Below are positions 14,155 to 22,825 of a stretch of DNA of 64,000 nt, piece after piece. The stretch's first letter is position 1, and the number at the start of each line of letters is the position of its first letter. The DNA comes from Kitasatospora cinereorecta. GTDB lineage: Bacteria; Actinomycetota; Actinomycetes; Streptomycetales; Streptomycetaceae. The DNA is taken from assembly GCF_024172095.1 (NCBI RefSeq), contig NZ_JAMZDX010000003.1:1132001-1196000 (forward strand), in the 5' to 3' direction. The notes beneath the pieces were generated by a model. That model did no database searches, was not told the DNA's origin, and saw only the letters and a list, made by a program, of their open reading frames with translations. The position numbers and the translations under genes are program-made.

Positions 14155-15957
14155 ATGACAGAAACGCTCCCAGGAACGCCCGACAGCGGATCGGACGCCG
14201 TGCGGCCCCGCGCCGTGGCGGCGCTGCGCGCCTCGACCTCGCGGCGCCGCCGGGCTCGGCTGCCGGGACGCCCGATCGTCTGGGAGGCCGTGGTCGGCAT
14301 CGGCGCCGCACTCGGCTACACGCTGCTGTCCACGCACATCAGCGTCAACCCGCTCACCCGGATCGGCCAGGTCAGCGGCCTGGCCAAGCTCCAGCAGTAC
14401 GCCGCGATCATCGGCCTGCCCGTGCTGGCGGCGCTCCTCTACACCGCGTACCGGGGCCCGCTGCGTCGGCATCAGCTGGTGCAGCGGCTGGTGTGCGCCG
14501 GGCTGGCCGGGCTGTCCACCGGCATCGTGGCGGGCGGTGCGGTGGTGGCGCTGCGCGGCACGCCGTGGCCGCTCGGCGGGCACGAGGGCGACCCGGGAAC
14601 GCTGACCGACATGGCCACCTCGATGATGCACGGGCAGTTCTCGCTCGGGGTGTACCCGCCCGGGTTCCCGGCCGCCATCGCGGCCTGGTCCGAGATCCGC
14701 TACGGGGGAGTCGGCGGCGCCGGTTTCGCCCTCCACGACCTGCAGATCGTCTGCACCGCGCTGGCCGGCCCGCTGGCCTACTTGGCGTGGCGGCTGCTGC
14801 TGCGCCCGTTCTGGGCCGTGGCGGTGGCCGCTCCGGCCGCGGTCGTCTTCCTGGACCCGATCCGCCCCTACAGCCACACCACGATGATCGTGCTCGTGCC
14901 GCTGCTGGCCGCGGCGCTCCGCGAACTGCGCCGGGCCCACACCCTCGCGACCCGTACGGCCGTGGGGCGCGCGGCGGCGTTCGGCGCCGTCTTCGGCCTG
15001 CTCTTCCTCTGGTACTCCGGCTGGTACCTGTGGGCCGCCCCCGGGATCCTGGTGCTCGCCCTCGCGCTCGTCCCCTGGCGGCGGGGGCGGGCCGCCGTCG
15101 GTCGGGCCCTGCTGTTCGGCGCCGTCACCGCGGTCACCGCGGCGATCGTCGGCGCCCCGCTGCTGAACCAGATGCTCCGGGCCGGTGGTGCGGCCGTCCC
15201 GGACCGGTACGCCTACCTCGCGGTGTACGCCGATCCGGCCTACGTCCTGGGCTGGGCCTCGGACCGGTCCGGGCAGCTGACGTACGACACCTGGCCGGCC
15301 CCGGGCGAACTGGCCGGGCAGAGCGGCTTCGCCGTCCTGCTGCTGCTCGGTGTCGGGCTCGGCATCGGCCTCGGACTGCGCGACATCGCGGTCCGCACCG
15401 CCGCGGCCGTCCTGGCCGGCGCCTGGCTGCTGCGCTTCTGGTTCGCCTCCCACATGGCGCACGACCGGGCGGTCCAGCTGTACCCGCGGACCACCTGGAT
15501 CATCCTGTACTGCCTGATGATCCTCGCCGTGCTCGGTCTGATGACCCTCGCCGACCGTGCGGTCGGCGCACGCGCCTCGGCGCTCGACGCCCCGGCCCCC
15601 GCCGGATCCGCCGCCCCGGCCCCCGGATCGGCCGTCCGGCAGCTCGCGGCCGGCATGGTCTGCGCGCTCGCGCTCTTCACCGCCATGGGCGCCTCCTGGA
15701 CGGTCAACCGGTACATGCCGGAGGACCCGTCCCACAACTCCATGGGACTCGACGCCTGGCGGGCCCAGACCATCAAGAAGGCCGACGGCACCTGCCCCCG
15801 CTACGCGCCGGTCAAGAACTGCGCCGACATCGTCGTCCAGGACTGGACACCCCGCCCGGACGAGGGCGCGCTGTGGTGCGGAGGCATCGCCGCCGCCGAC
15901 TGGCCGGCCGTCTGCGGCCGCAAGGCCCCGTGGACCGACCAGGCTCCGGCCCGATGA
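14155..15957 (+). CDS. Integral membrane GT-C glycosyltransferase, AftA-like arabinofuranosyltransferase family
   Basis: 600 residues. After a charged cytoplasmic start (residues 1-35) there are about a dozen hydrophobic segments and a C-terminal outside region (NRYMPEDPSHNSMGLDAWR, then four Cys residues). Motifs MHGQFSLGVYPPGFPAA, LFLWYSGWYLWAAPG and AHDRAVQLYPRTTWIILYC resemble the AftA family, which in mycobacteria adds the first arabinofuranose to cell-wall galactan using decaprenyl-phosphoarabinose. Streptomycetes are not known to make mycobacterial-type arabinogalactan, so the acceptor is uncertain; Kitasatospora cell walls do contain galactose. A polyprenyl-phosphate sugar donor is likely. 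The following K+ channel gene is 42 bases away. Confidence 0.65.
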   Translation: MTETLPGTPDSGSDAVRPRAVAALRASTSRRRRARLPGRPIVWEAVVGIGAALGYTLLSTHISVNPLTRIGQVSGLAKLQQYAAIIGLPVLAALLYTAYRGPLRRHQLVQRLVCAGLAGLSTGIVAGGAVVALRGTPWPLGGHEGDPGTLTDMATSMMHGQFSLGVYPPGFPAAIAAWSEIRYGGVGGAGFALHDLQIVCTALAGPLAYLAWRLLLRPFWAVAVAAPAAVVFLDPIRPYSHTTMIVLVPLLAAALRELRRAHTLATRTAVGRAAAFGAVFGLLFLWYSGWYLWAAPGILVLALALVPWRRGRAAVGRALLFGAVTAVTAAIVGAPLLNQMLRAGGAAVPDRYAYLAVYADPAYVLGWASDRSGQLTYDTWPAPGELAGQSGFAVLLLLGVGLGIGLGLRDIAVRTAAAVLAGAWLLRFWFASHMAHDRAVQLYPRTTWIILYCLMILAVLGLMTLADRAVGARASALDAPAPAGSAAPAPGSAVRQLAAGMVCALALFTAMGASWTVNRYMPEDPSHNSMGLDAWRAQTIKKADGTCPRYAPVKNCADIVVQDWTPRPDEGALWCGGIAAADWPAVCGRKAPWTDQAPAR

Positions 15958-15999
15958 ACCGCATCCGGAGGGGACTCGTCGGGCAGGAGGGTCGGCGTC

Positions 16000-16485
16000 A
16001 TGGCGCGGTACAGGCCGGTGGAGCGCAAGGTCGCGAGGTTCCTGCGGACGCCGTTGTCGGTACGCAGGGCGATGTCGGTGATCGTGACGGCCACGCTGGT
16101 GAGTGTGGTGCTCGGCGGCGCGCTGATCACCGTGGTGGACGAGCGCGAGTTCGCGAGCATCGGTACCGGGCTGTGGTGGGCGCTGCAGACGGTGACGACG
16201 GTCGGGTACGGCGATGTGACCCCGCACAACACGGTCGGCCGGCTGGTGGGGGCGGTGATCATGCTGGAGTCGACCGCGTTCATCGCGATCGTGACGGCGG
16301 TGATCACGTCGAGCTTCGTGACGCGGGCGCGCCAGGAGCAGCCGACCGGCCCGGGGGCCGGTCCGGTCGGCGGTGACGAGGCCGTCGCGCGGCTGACCGG
16401 GCAGCTGGCGGAGCTGAGCGCACGCCTGGATCGCATCCAGCAGTTGCTCGAGACTGACGGGCCGGGTGGCGGGCGCCGGGGTTAG
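16000..16485 (+). CDS. Two-helix potassium channel, KcsA type
   Basis: 161 residues. Helix 1 spans about 24-44 and helix 2 about 81-104; between them lies the pore helix and the selectivity filter TVGYGD (67-72), characteristic of K+ channels. The C-terminal part (GDEAVARLTGQLAELSARLDRIQQLLE) is a heptad coiled coil that should hold the tetramer together, as in KcsA. The start ATG 16000 has GGAGGG upstream. It moves K+ across the membrane passively and is probably gated by pH or another intracellular signal. It may be cotranscribed with the GT-C gene. Confidence 0.9.
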   Translation: MARYRPVERKVARFLRTPLSVRRAMSVIVTATLVSVVLGGALITVVDEREFASIGTGLWWALQTVTTVGYGDVTPHNTVGRLVGAVIMLESTAFIAIVTAVITSSFVTRARQEQPTGPGAGPVGGDEAVARLTGQLAELSARLDRIQQLLETDGPGGGRRG

Positions 16486-16607
16486 CCGGTCGTTGTCGTC
16501 ATTTCGTCGCCGGGCGGTACGGGCCCCGTTGGTGGAGTTGATCCGCGGGGCGCCGGAATGTGTGCGGAATTCCATTTCGGTGAATTGGCGTGGAATTCCG
16601 GTGGGCG

Positions 16608-16626
16608 CGACGGCGCGACGCCGTCG
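16608..16626. terminator. Possible bidirectional terminator hairpin
   Basis: CGACGGCG (16608-16615) pairs with CGCCGTCG (16619-16626) around a CGA loop, between the convergent K+ channel and propeller-protein genes. The stem is short, so this is tentative. Confidence 0.35.
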
Positions 16627-16675
16627 GCGGGTGCCGGCGGCGTCGCGGGGTCGGTGCGGGTTCGTGCGGTGAGGG

Positions 16676-17761
16676 TTACTCGCCGGCGCCGGAGACGGTG
16701 GTGGCGTGGCCGGCGTGGCTGCCCGGGACGTTGGCGTTGACGTCGCCGAAGGTAGTCCAGGAGCCGCTGCTGTTGCGGACGGTGTGGAACAGGCCGCCGG
16801 TGTTGTTGACCACGACGACCTGGAGGTTCGGGCCGGTGGAGAGGGTGTTGGTGGCCGCGATGCCGACGCCGGTGACGGTGCCGGGGTTGCTGCGGGTGGC
16901 GGCCTCGACGTCGCCGAAGCGGGTCCAGGTGCCGTCCGCGTGGCGGATCGCGTGGAAGACGCCGGCGCCGTTGTTGCCGGTGACGACGACCTGGAGTTCG
17001 CCGCTGACGCCGGCGGCGGCGACGTGCTCGGCGGTGCCCGGGTTGCTGGAGACGGCGAAGACGTCGCCCCAGGCGGTGAAGGCGTCGGCGGAGGTGGCCC
17101 GCTTGGTGTGCCAGAGCTTGCCGCCGGCGACCGCGGTGAACTGCAGGTCGCTGCCGTTGGTGGTGGCCGCGGAGAAGTCGGTGATGGTGCCGATGTTGCC
17201 GAGCTGGCCCGCCAGCTCGGTCCAGTCGCCCCAGGTGCCGTCCGCGTGGCGGACGACCTCGTACGGGTAGCCGTTGCCGGCCTGGGCGATGAGGTGGAAC
17301 TCGTTGTCGACGAAGGCGGAGCCGAGCATCTTGGTGATCGGCGTGGTGGCGGGGGTGTTGCCCGAGTGCCAGATCGGGACCTCGCCGGGGATCGGGGCGG
17401 TGGTGCCGGTCGGCGAGGTCCAGTTGCCCGCGGTGTCGCGGATCAGGAACTGGATCTGCCCCGCGTAGTTGGAGGCGAGGAAGGTGACCCCGGCGTGCTC
17501 GGTCTGGGTCAGCGAGGTGGTGCCGCCCGGGTTGTAGTACATGTCCGGGACCTGGTCCCAGGAGCTCCAGGTGCCGTCGGCGTGCCGGGTGGTGTGGAAC
17601 GGCGTGTTGTAGGCGTCCGTGTTGATGGTCAGCTGGAACTCGGCGGGCATCGCGGGCAGGGCGACGGCGCCCGCGGGAACCACCGCGATCGAGGTGGCGA
17701 CGGCCGCGACGGCGGCCGCGGCGGCGAGACGGACGGACATGCGCTTCGACTGCGCGGACAT
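16676..17761 (-). CDS. Secreted beta-propeller-like repeat protein
   Basis: 361 residues from ATG 17761, which follows an AGGGGG ribosome-binding sequence. A signal peptide (KRMSVRLAAAAAVAAVATS, cleavage near AVA) is followed by repeated units of about 45-50 residues, each carrying HADGTW or similar and then W-D/E-V (for example RHADGTWSSWDQV, RHADGTWGDWTEL, RHADGTWTRFGDV, RNSSGSWTTFGDV). Such repeats build a beta-propeller resembling the PLL/tectonin-like lectin fold. It is probably an extracellular sugar-binding or surface protein. No catalytic residues are apparent. It is transcribed alone, with a TATGGT-like -10 near 17848. Confidence 0.7.
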   Translation of the reverse strand: MSAQSKRMSVRLAAAAAVAAVATSIAVVPAGAVALPAMPAEFQLTINTDAYNTPFHTTRHADGTWSSWDQVPDMYYNPGGTTSLTQTEHAGVTFLASNYAGQIQFLIRDTAGNWTSPTGTTAPIPGEVPIWHSGNTPATTPITKMLGSAFVDNEFHLIAQAGNGYPYEVVRHADGTWGDWTELAGQLGNIGTITDFSAATTNGSDLQFTAVAGGKLWHTKRATSADAFTAWGDVFAVSSNPGTAEHVAAAGVSGELQVVVTGNNGAGVFHAIRHADGTWTRFGDVEAATRSNPGTVTGVGIAATNTLSTGPNLQVVVVNNTGGLFHTVRNSSGSWTTFGDVNANVPGSHAGHATTVSGAGE

Positions 17762-18017
17762 GCTGAACCCCCATATGTCGCAAATCCGATGACGAGTCGT
17801 CCGGCCCCCCGGTGACTTCGATCGCTCGGATGATCGGGTCGAACCATACACCGGTTACGGATCATGTTGCGACGTGAATCCGGTGGCATTTCCGCGGGGT
17901 CCTTCGGGGCCGATTTGACCTCAAATTTCCGGCGCTGTGCGGCCATTGTGGGATCGATTCGGACATCGGTGCCCGGTGGGTGCGAGCGTGCCCGCACCGG
18001 GCCGCCGGGGGTCCGGT

Positions 18018-18932
18018 TCAGGCGGACCGGAAGCGGATCCGCTGCCCGGGCCGAGCCTGGCCGGCGAGGGGGAGGTCGTCCTCGTGGACGACGGCGATCA
18101 CGGGGTAGCCCCCGGTGACCGGATGGTCGGCGAGGAAGAGGATCGGCTGACCGGACGGCGGGACCTGGAGCGCGCCCAGGACCGTTCCCTCGGAGGGGAG
18201 TTCACCCGGAACGGAGCGTTCCAGGGTCGGGCCGGCCAGCCGCATGCCGACCCGGTCGCTCTGGTCGGTGACGGTGTACGGGCCCCCGCAGAGGGCCGCG
18301 AGGGCGTCCGGAGTGAACCAGTCGTCGCGCGGCCCGGGGACGATCCGCAGCAACGGCTCGGCAGGGCAGGGCCGTTGCGGTGCCAGGTCGGCGGCGGGCC
18401 AGCCGTCCGTCCGACGGCCGACCGGCAGGATGTCCCCGGTGGCGAGCCGGGCCGGGCCGAGTCCGGAGAGGGTGTCGGTGGAGCGGGAGCCGAGCACCGG
18501 GGGAGTGTCCAGGCCGCCGCGGACGGCGAGGTACACGCGCAGGCCCTCCGCGGTGGTCTCCAACGCCAGTTGCTGCCCGGGCGCGAGCCGGATCGGGGCG
18601 TACGGGCCGACCGGGCGGCCGTCCACCAGGGCGAGGCAGGGCGCTCCGGCGAGCGCCACGGTGGCGTGGTGGTCGATCACGAGGACCGTCCCGCCGAGCA
18701 GGATCTCCAGGCCGGCGGCGTCCTCCGGGTTGCCGACCAGACGGTTGGCGAGCCGGAGGCTGCGCCGGTCGGTGGCGCCGGAGGGGCTGACGCCGAGCGC
18801 GGTGTGGCCGGGGCGGCCGAGGTCCTGGACGGTGGCGCCGTAGCCGGGGTGCAGGACCCGGACGGTGCGGGGCCGAGCGTCGGGGGCGGGAACGGGGGCG
18901 GAGGGGAGGCCCGGGGGAGTGGTGGCGGTCAT
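18018..18932 (-). CDS. pxpC: 5-oxoprolinase subunit C (biotin-dependent carboxyltransferase-like)
   Basis: 304 residues from ATG 18932, overlapping the pxpB stop as ATGA. The opening VLHPGYGATVQDLGRPGHTALGVSPSGATD is the signature of the KipA/PxpC (urea-amidolyase-like, AHS2) family, followed by LRLANRLVGNPEDAAGLEI and later DQSDRVGMRLAG and SEGTVLGALQVPPSGQPI. With PxpA and PxpB it forms the prokaryotic ATP-dependent 5-oxoprolinase, which opens 5-oxoproline (pyroglutamate) to glutamate in the cytoplasm. It is the last gene of the operon. Confidence 0.92.
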   Translation of the reverse strand: MTATTPPGLPSAPVPAPDARPRTVRVLHPGYGATVQDLGRPGHTALGVSPSGATDRRSLRLANRLVGNPEDAAGLEILLGGTVLVIDHHATVALAGAPCLALVDGRPVGPYAPIRLAPGQQLALETTAEGLRVYLAVRGGLDTPPVLGSRSTDTLSGLGPARLATGDILPVGRRTDGWPAADLAPQRPCPAEPLLRIVPGPRDDWFTPDALAALCGGPYTVTDQSDRVGMRLAGPTLERSVPGELPSEGTVLGALQVPPSGQPILFLADHPVTGGYPVIAVVHEDDLPLAGQARPGQRIRFRSA

Positions 18933-19552
18933 CGCTGCGGGGCCTCCAGCGGGAGGAAGCGGACGGTGGTGCCGGGGGTGAGGCGGGTGGGCGGGTCGGC
19001 GGACGGGTTCCACAGGGGGAAGTCGGTGCTGCCGAGGAGGTGCCAGCCGCCGGGCGACTCGCGCGGGTAGATGCCGGTGAACTCGCCGGCGACGGCGAGG
19101 GATCCGGCCGGCACCCGGGTACGCGGGCTGGTGCGGCGGGGGAGTCGGAGGACCGGGTCGAGCCCGGTGAGGTAGGCGAAGCCGGGGGCGAATCCGCAGA
19201 AGGCGACCCGGTAGGTGGCGGCGGTGTGGCGGTCGACCACCTCGGCGGGGGTGAGTCCGGTGCGGTGGGCCACCTCGTCGAGGTCCTCGCCGTCGTAGCG
19301 GACCGGGACCAGCACGCCCGCACGCTCGGTCCGGGCGGCCTCGGCGGCGGGCAGGGCGGCGAGGGCGGCGGCGAGCCGGGTGTGGTCGGTGACCGCCGGG
19401 TCGTAGTGGATCAGCAGGGTCCGGGCGGCCGGGACGAGTTCGTCGACCCCGGGCAGCGGGTGGGCCCGGAGGGCCGCGTGAAGCCGGCCGACCGCGTCGA
19501 GGTCGTCGAGTTCGACCAGTGCGGCACGTCGGCCGCAGCGCAGTACGCGCAT
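18929..19552 (-). CDS. pxpB: 5-oxoprolinase subunit B (AHS1 family)
   Basis: 207 residues from ATG 19552, whose first base is shared with the stop of pxpA (TGATG). The pattern FCGFAPGFAYLTGLDP, then PRTRVPAGSLAVAGEFTGIYP and GGWHLLGSTD, is diagnostic of KipI/PxpB (AHS1) proteins. It works with PxpC and PxpA in ATP-dependent hydrolysis of 5-oxoproline. In Bacillus the homologue KipI also inhibits a sporulation kinase, but the operon here points to metabolism. The order pxpA-pxpB-pxpC with overlapping junctions implies stoichiometric translation. Confidence 0.92.
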   Translation of the reverse strand: MRVLRCGRRAALVELDDLDAVGRLHAALRAHPLPGVDELVPAARTLLIHYDPAVTDHTRLAAALAALPAAEAARTERAGVLVPVRYDGEDLDEVAHRTGLTPAEVVDRHTAATYRVAFCGFAPGFAYLTGLDPVLRLPRRTSPRTRVPAGSLAVAGEFTGIYPRESPGGWHLLGSTDFPLWNPSADPPTRLTPGTTVRFLPLEAPQR

Positions 19553-20376
19553 CAGTCGCTCACCGCCGCGTGGCCGAGCGGGCGCAGGGCGACACCAGCC
19601 TCGGAGAGGGCGGCCCGGACGCGGCGGGCGAGGTCGGCGGCGCCGGGGGTGTCGCCGTGCAGGCACAGCGTGCGGGCGGGGACCGGTACGGCGGTGCCGT
19701 CCACGGCGGTGAAGGCGCCGGTGCGGGCGAACTCGACACAGCGCCGGGCGACCGTCTCCGGGTCGTGCAGGACGGCGTCAGGCAGCAGACGGGAGCGCAG
19801 GGTGCCGTCGGGCTCCAGTGCCCGGTCGGCGAACGCCTCAGCGGCTGTGGGGAGTTCGGCATCCTCCGCGAGTCCGAGCAGGACCGAGCCGGGCGCACCG
19901 ACCAGGATCAGCGACGGGTCGAAGCGCCGGACCGCCTCGACCACCGCCCCGGCCTGGACCGGGTCCGTGGTGACCGCGTGGTACAGCGCGCCGTGCGGCT
20001 TCACATGTCGGACGCGGTCGCCGGCGGCCCGGGCGAACGCGTCCAGGGCGCCGAGCTGGTACAGGACGTCGGCGGCCAGGTCGTCGGGCTCGACGGCGAG
20101 GTGGCGGCGGCCGAAGCCGACCAGATCGCGGTAGCCGACGTGGGCGCCTATGGCCACTCCGGCCGTCACCGCCTGCCGGCACACCCGGCGCATGGTGGCC
20201 GGGTCGCCCGCATGGAAGCCGCAGGCGATGTTGGCCGAGGTGACGGTGGCGAGCAGGGCCTCGTCGTCGCCGAGACGCCAAGGGCCGAAGCCCTCGCCGA
20301 GGTCGGCGTTGAGGTCGAGGACCGGCGCGGCGGAGGCGGGGTTGGAGGATCCCGAGGGGGCGGTGGACGTGGTCAT
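19552..20376 (-). CDS. pxpA: 5-oxoprolinase subunit A (LamB/YcsF family)
   Basis: 274 residues. The N-terminal LDLNADLGEGFGPWRLGDD and IACGFHAGDPATM motifs, followed by IGAHVGYRDLVGFGRR, are the metal- and substrate-binding signature of LamB/YcsF proteins; HVKPHGALYH and CLHGDTPGA follow in the expected order. It is the hydrolase-like subunit of 5-oxoprolinase. It starts 30 bases downstream of the YcsI-like gene and overlaps pxpB by a single base. Length agrees with the family's usual 245-260 plus a short N-terminal extension. Confidence 0.93.
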   Translation of the reverse strand: MTTSTAPSGSSNPASAAPVLDLNADLGEGFGPWRLGDDEALLATVTSANIACGFHAGDPATMRRVCRQAVTAGVAIGAHVGYRDLVGFGRRHLAVEPDDLAADVLYQLGALDAFARAAGDRVRHVKPHGALYHAVTTDPVQAGAVVEAVRRFDPSLILVGAPGSVLLGLAEDAELPTAAEAFADRALEPDGTLRSRLLPDAVLHDPETVARRCVEFARTGAFTAVDGTAVPVPARTLCLHGDTPGAADLARRVRAALSEAGVALRPLGHAAVSD

Positions 20377-20406
20377 GGTGGCTCCCGGGTAGGTGGTGAC
20401 GGATCG

Positions 20407-21222
20407 TCAGTGCGTGACCGGGCGAAGGTAGTCGCTGTCGCGGGCGTCGGTGATCAGCATGTGGCCGGGTGCGTGGGTGATCGCGAACGGCGGCCGGGAA
20501 GCCATCAGCGCGGCTTGCGGAGTCACGCCGCACGCCCAGAACACCGGCACCTCGCCCGGCGCCACCTCGATCGGGTCGCCGAAGTCGGGGCGGGCGAGGT
20601 CGGTGATGCCCAGCCCCGCCGGGTCGCCGTGGTGGACCGGCGCCCCGTGCACGTCCGGCATCCGCCCGGTGATCTCGTACGCGGTCTCCACCAGGGCGGC
20701 CCGGATCGGCCGCATCGAGACCACCAGCGGTCCGCCCAGCCGTCCGGCCGGAGCGCAGGGGCGGTCGGTGACGTACATCGCGACGTTGCGGCGCTGCTCG
20801 ACGTGGCGCAGCGGGATGCCGGCCCGGGTGAGGGCGGCCTCGAAGGTGAAGGAACAGCCGATCAGGAAACTCACCAGCTCGTGCTGCTCCCACTCGGCGA
20901 TCACGTCGGTCGGCTCGGCGACCAGCGCGCCGTCCCGCCAGACGCGGTAGCGGGGGAAGTCGGTGCGCAGGTCGGCGCCGGGCGCGAGGGCCGAGGTCGT
21001 CGTACCCGGCTCGGTGACCTCCAGGACCGGGCAGGGGGCGGGGTTGAGCCGGGTGAACTCCCGTACGTCGTCCGCCCAGTCGCGCGGGACACTGATCAGA
21101 TTGGCCTGAGTCCGGTCGGGCGCCCAACCGGCGGTGGGACTGACCAGGCCCGTCCGGAACAGCGCCCGGGCCTGGGCGGCGGTGAGGGCGGCGGGGTCGT
21201 GGAGGGGGTGCGCTGCGGTCAT
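20407..21222 (-). CDS. YcsI/DUF1445 family putative hydro-lyase
   Basis: 271 residues from ATG 21222. It shows the conserved blocks of DUF1445 proteins: GWAPDRTQANLISVP, LEVTEPGTTTSAL, FLIGCSFTFEAALTRAGIPLRHVE, RNVAMYVTD, and the ending VPVFWACGVTPQ with FAITHAPGHMLITD. Members are often encoded with pxp genes, and the mammalian D-glutamate cyclase contains a related region, so a role in pyroglutamate or D-glutamate turnover is plausible but inferred. It is the second gene of the operon, 30 bases before pxpA. Confidence 0.85.
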   Translation of the reverse strand: MTAAHPLHDPAALTAAQARALFRTGLVSPTAGWAPDRTQANLISVPRDWADDVREFTRLNPAPCPVLEVTEPGTTTSALAPGADLRTDFPRYRVWRDGALVAEPTDVIAEWEQHELVSFLIGCSFTFEAALTRAGIPLRHVEQRRNVAMYVTDRPCAPAGRLGGPLVVSMRPIRAALVETAYEITGRMPDVHGAPVHHGDPAGLGITDLARPDFGDPIEVAPGEVPVFWACGVTPQAALMASRPPFAITHAPGHMLITDARDSDYLRPVTH

Positions 21223-21243
21223 GGTGGTCCGACTCCTCTGCGC

Positions 21244-21270
21244 TTCGGGTGGTTCGGGTGGTTCGGGTGG
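21244..21270. repeat. Three exact tandem 9-bp repeats
   Basis: TTCGGGTGG occurs three times in a row at 21244-21252, 21253-21261 and 21262-21270, between the small membrane gene and the YcsI-like gene, 22 bases before the latter's start. It would lie in the operon mRNA. Probably slippage-prone sequence. Confidence 0.8.
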
Positions 21271-21290
21271 TGGGGCCGGTCGGTGGCTGT

Positions 21291-21575
21291 TCACGGCCGG
21301 GGCCCGATGCGGCGCAGACCCCAACCGATCAGGCCCACGGCGATGCCCAGGACGACGGACCGGAGGTCGCCGCCGGAGGCGAGCTGTGCGCCGACCGCGA
21401 TCAGCGTGTTGGACAGCCACCTGAGCGCCGACGGGGTCGCCGTCCGCCTGTGCTCGGAGGTCTCGGCCGGGTGGTCGCCCGGGTGGTCGCCCGGGTCCGC
21501 TCGTGGGGCGAGGCAGGCGGGGCACCCGCAGGGTTGCTGCCCGTCGGGTTCCGGCGGGTTCAGTGGATCGGCCAT
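21291..21575 (-). CDS. Small membrane protein at the head of the 5-oxoprolinase operon
   Basis: 94 residues from ATG 21575. A Cys/Pro-rich cytoplasmic start (GQQPCGCPACLAPR, a possible CxCxxC metal site) is followed by a Pro/His stretch (DPGDHPGDHPAETSEH) and a hydrophobic C-terminal hairpin (NTLIAVGAQLASGG, then VVLGIAVGLIGWGLRRIG). I do not recognise the family. It lies 68 bases upstream of the YcsI-like gene on the same strand, so it is probably the first gene of the operon. Confidence 0.5.
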   Translation of the reverse strand: MADPLNPPEPDGQQPCGCPACLAPRADPGDHPGDHPAETSEHRRTATPSALRWLSNTLIAVGAQLASGGDLRSVVLGIAVGLIGWGLRRIGPRP

Positions 21576-21871
21576 GGCTGACAGTCCATCAACGATGGTG
21601 TGTGGCACGCGATTTGGATGGTTCGACTCGCCGTGGTCGCAAACGACTGAAGCACGCGGTCGCGCGCTCCGGCAAGCTCCTGTCGCCTATTGGGTAAGAA
21701 GTCGTAGAGGACTTGCCAATTGCCTGACGATCTGTCATAAGGGACATGAGGATCCGGTGATGGAGGGGCGAGCCTATGTGGGGATCGTCCTACAATCCAG
21801 CGTCGCGAGCGGCCGGTTTTCCGGCATGATGTGACGGACCATCAGCATCGAACCCCCGACAGGAGGCCGTT

Positions 21872-22552
21872 GTGGCCAGCCCCAGGAGTCAGAGGCCGCA
21901 GAGCGTCGCCGAGTGGACCGTCGGCGAGCTCCGCGCCCTGATCGCCGACGGTGAGTACCCGCCGGGCACCCGGCTGTCGGAGGAGGAGGTCGGCAAGCAG
22001 ATCGGCGTCTCGCGGAATACCCTGCGGGAGGCGTTCCGGCTGCTGGCGCACGAGCGGCTGCTGGTCCAGATGCACAACAAGGGCGTCTTCGTCCGCACAC
22101 TCGACGAGGCGGACGTCGAGGACCTCTTCCGGGTGCGGCGGATGGTGGAGCTGGCGGCGGTCCGGGACCTGCCGGCCGATCCGGCGCGGTTGGCGCGGGT
22201 CGCGGCGGCAGTGGCGGAGGCGGACGTCGCCGAGGCGCAGGGCGACTGGCGCGCACTGGGCAGCGCCAACCTGCACTTCCACCAGGCGATCGCCGGGCTC
22301 TCGGGCAGTCCCCGCGTGGACGAGCTGATGGAGCGGGTCACGGCCGAGCTGCGGCTGGCCTTCCACGCCATGGAGGACCCGCTGGCCTTCCACAAGGCCT
22401 ACGTCGAGCGGAACCGGCAGATTCTCGCCCTGCTGCGCGACGCGAAGCCCGAGGCGGTCGAGGCTGCCGTCGGGGAGTACCTCGCGACGGCGGAGAAAGA
22501 GATCCTCGACGCCTATCGGACGGCGACGCCTCCGGCGGGGGGCCAGGGCTGA
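21872..22552 (+). CDS. GntR-family regulator with FCD domain, likely of the pxp operon
   Basis: 226 residues from GTG 21872, which has an AGGAGG ribosome-binding site 6 bases upstream. The N terminus is a GntR helix-turn-helix (LRALIADGEYPPGTRLSEEE, then SRNTLREAFRLLAHERLL). The C-terminal all-helical FCD domain has the metal or ligand pattern with Asp/His residues (ALGSANLHFHQAI, LAFHAMEDP). Such proteins sense small carboxylates. It is divergent from the 5-oxoprolinase operon across 296 bases, which suggests it controls that operon, with pyroglutamate or a related acid as a likely signal. Confidence 0.85.
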   Translation: MASPRSQRPQSVAEWTVGELRALIADGEYPPGTRLSEEEVGKQIGVSRNTLREAFRLLAHERLLVQMHNKGVFVRTLDEADVEDLFRVRRMVELAAVRDLPADPARLARVAAAVAEADVAEAQGDWRALGSANLHFHQAIAGLSGSPRVDELMERVTAELRLAFHAMEDPLAFHKAYVERNRQILALLRDAKPEAVEAAVGEYLATAEKEILDAYRTATPPAGGQG

Positions 22553-22743
22553 TCCGGGGGCGCCGCGGCGGTTCGCGCCGAGGGCGTTCCTCCGCTGTGC
22601 CCGCGCGGATCTCGACTGGGCGGCCAGGCCTGCGCGGTCATCGACTCGGGTGCCGGTCGGGCCGGGGGCCCGGAAACGGCGTAACCCCGGGGCGGCGTGG
22701 CTCGTTCCCCGGGGTGCGGCCGGGTGGTCGGTCCCCGGTCGCG

Positions 22744-22777
22744 ACCGGGCCGCCGCCGGCGGTGGCGGCGGCCCGGT
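22744..22777. terminator. Strong bidirectional hairpin between convergent genes
   Basis: ACCGGGCCGCCGCC (22744-22757) pairs perfectly with GGCGGCGGCCCGGT (22764-22777) across a GGCGGT loop. It lies between the convergent GntR/FCD gene and the oxidoreductase gene and can stop transcription from both sides. Confidence 0.75.
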
Positions 22778-22825
22778 GGTCTCGAACGGTGTGGTGGCCG
22801 CGGTGTGTCCAGCGTTCGGTGGTCG

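Noticed and set aside
13764..16376. 870-residue plus-strand frame starting before the GT-C gene
   Set aside because: It is Arg/Pro-rich and out of frame with the clearly membrane-patterned GT-C protein.
13777..16575. 932-residue minus-strand open frame
   Set aside because: It lies opposite the GT-C and K+ channel genes, which have clear motifs and membrane patterns; the antisense product is Arg/Gly/His-rich with no domain.
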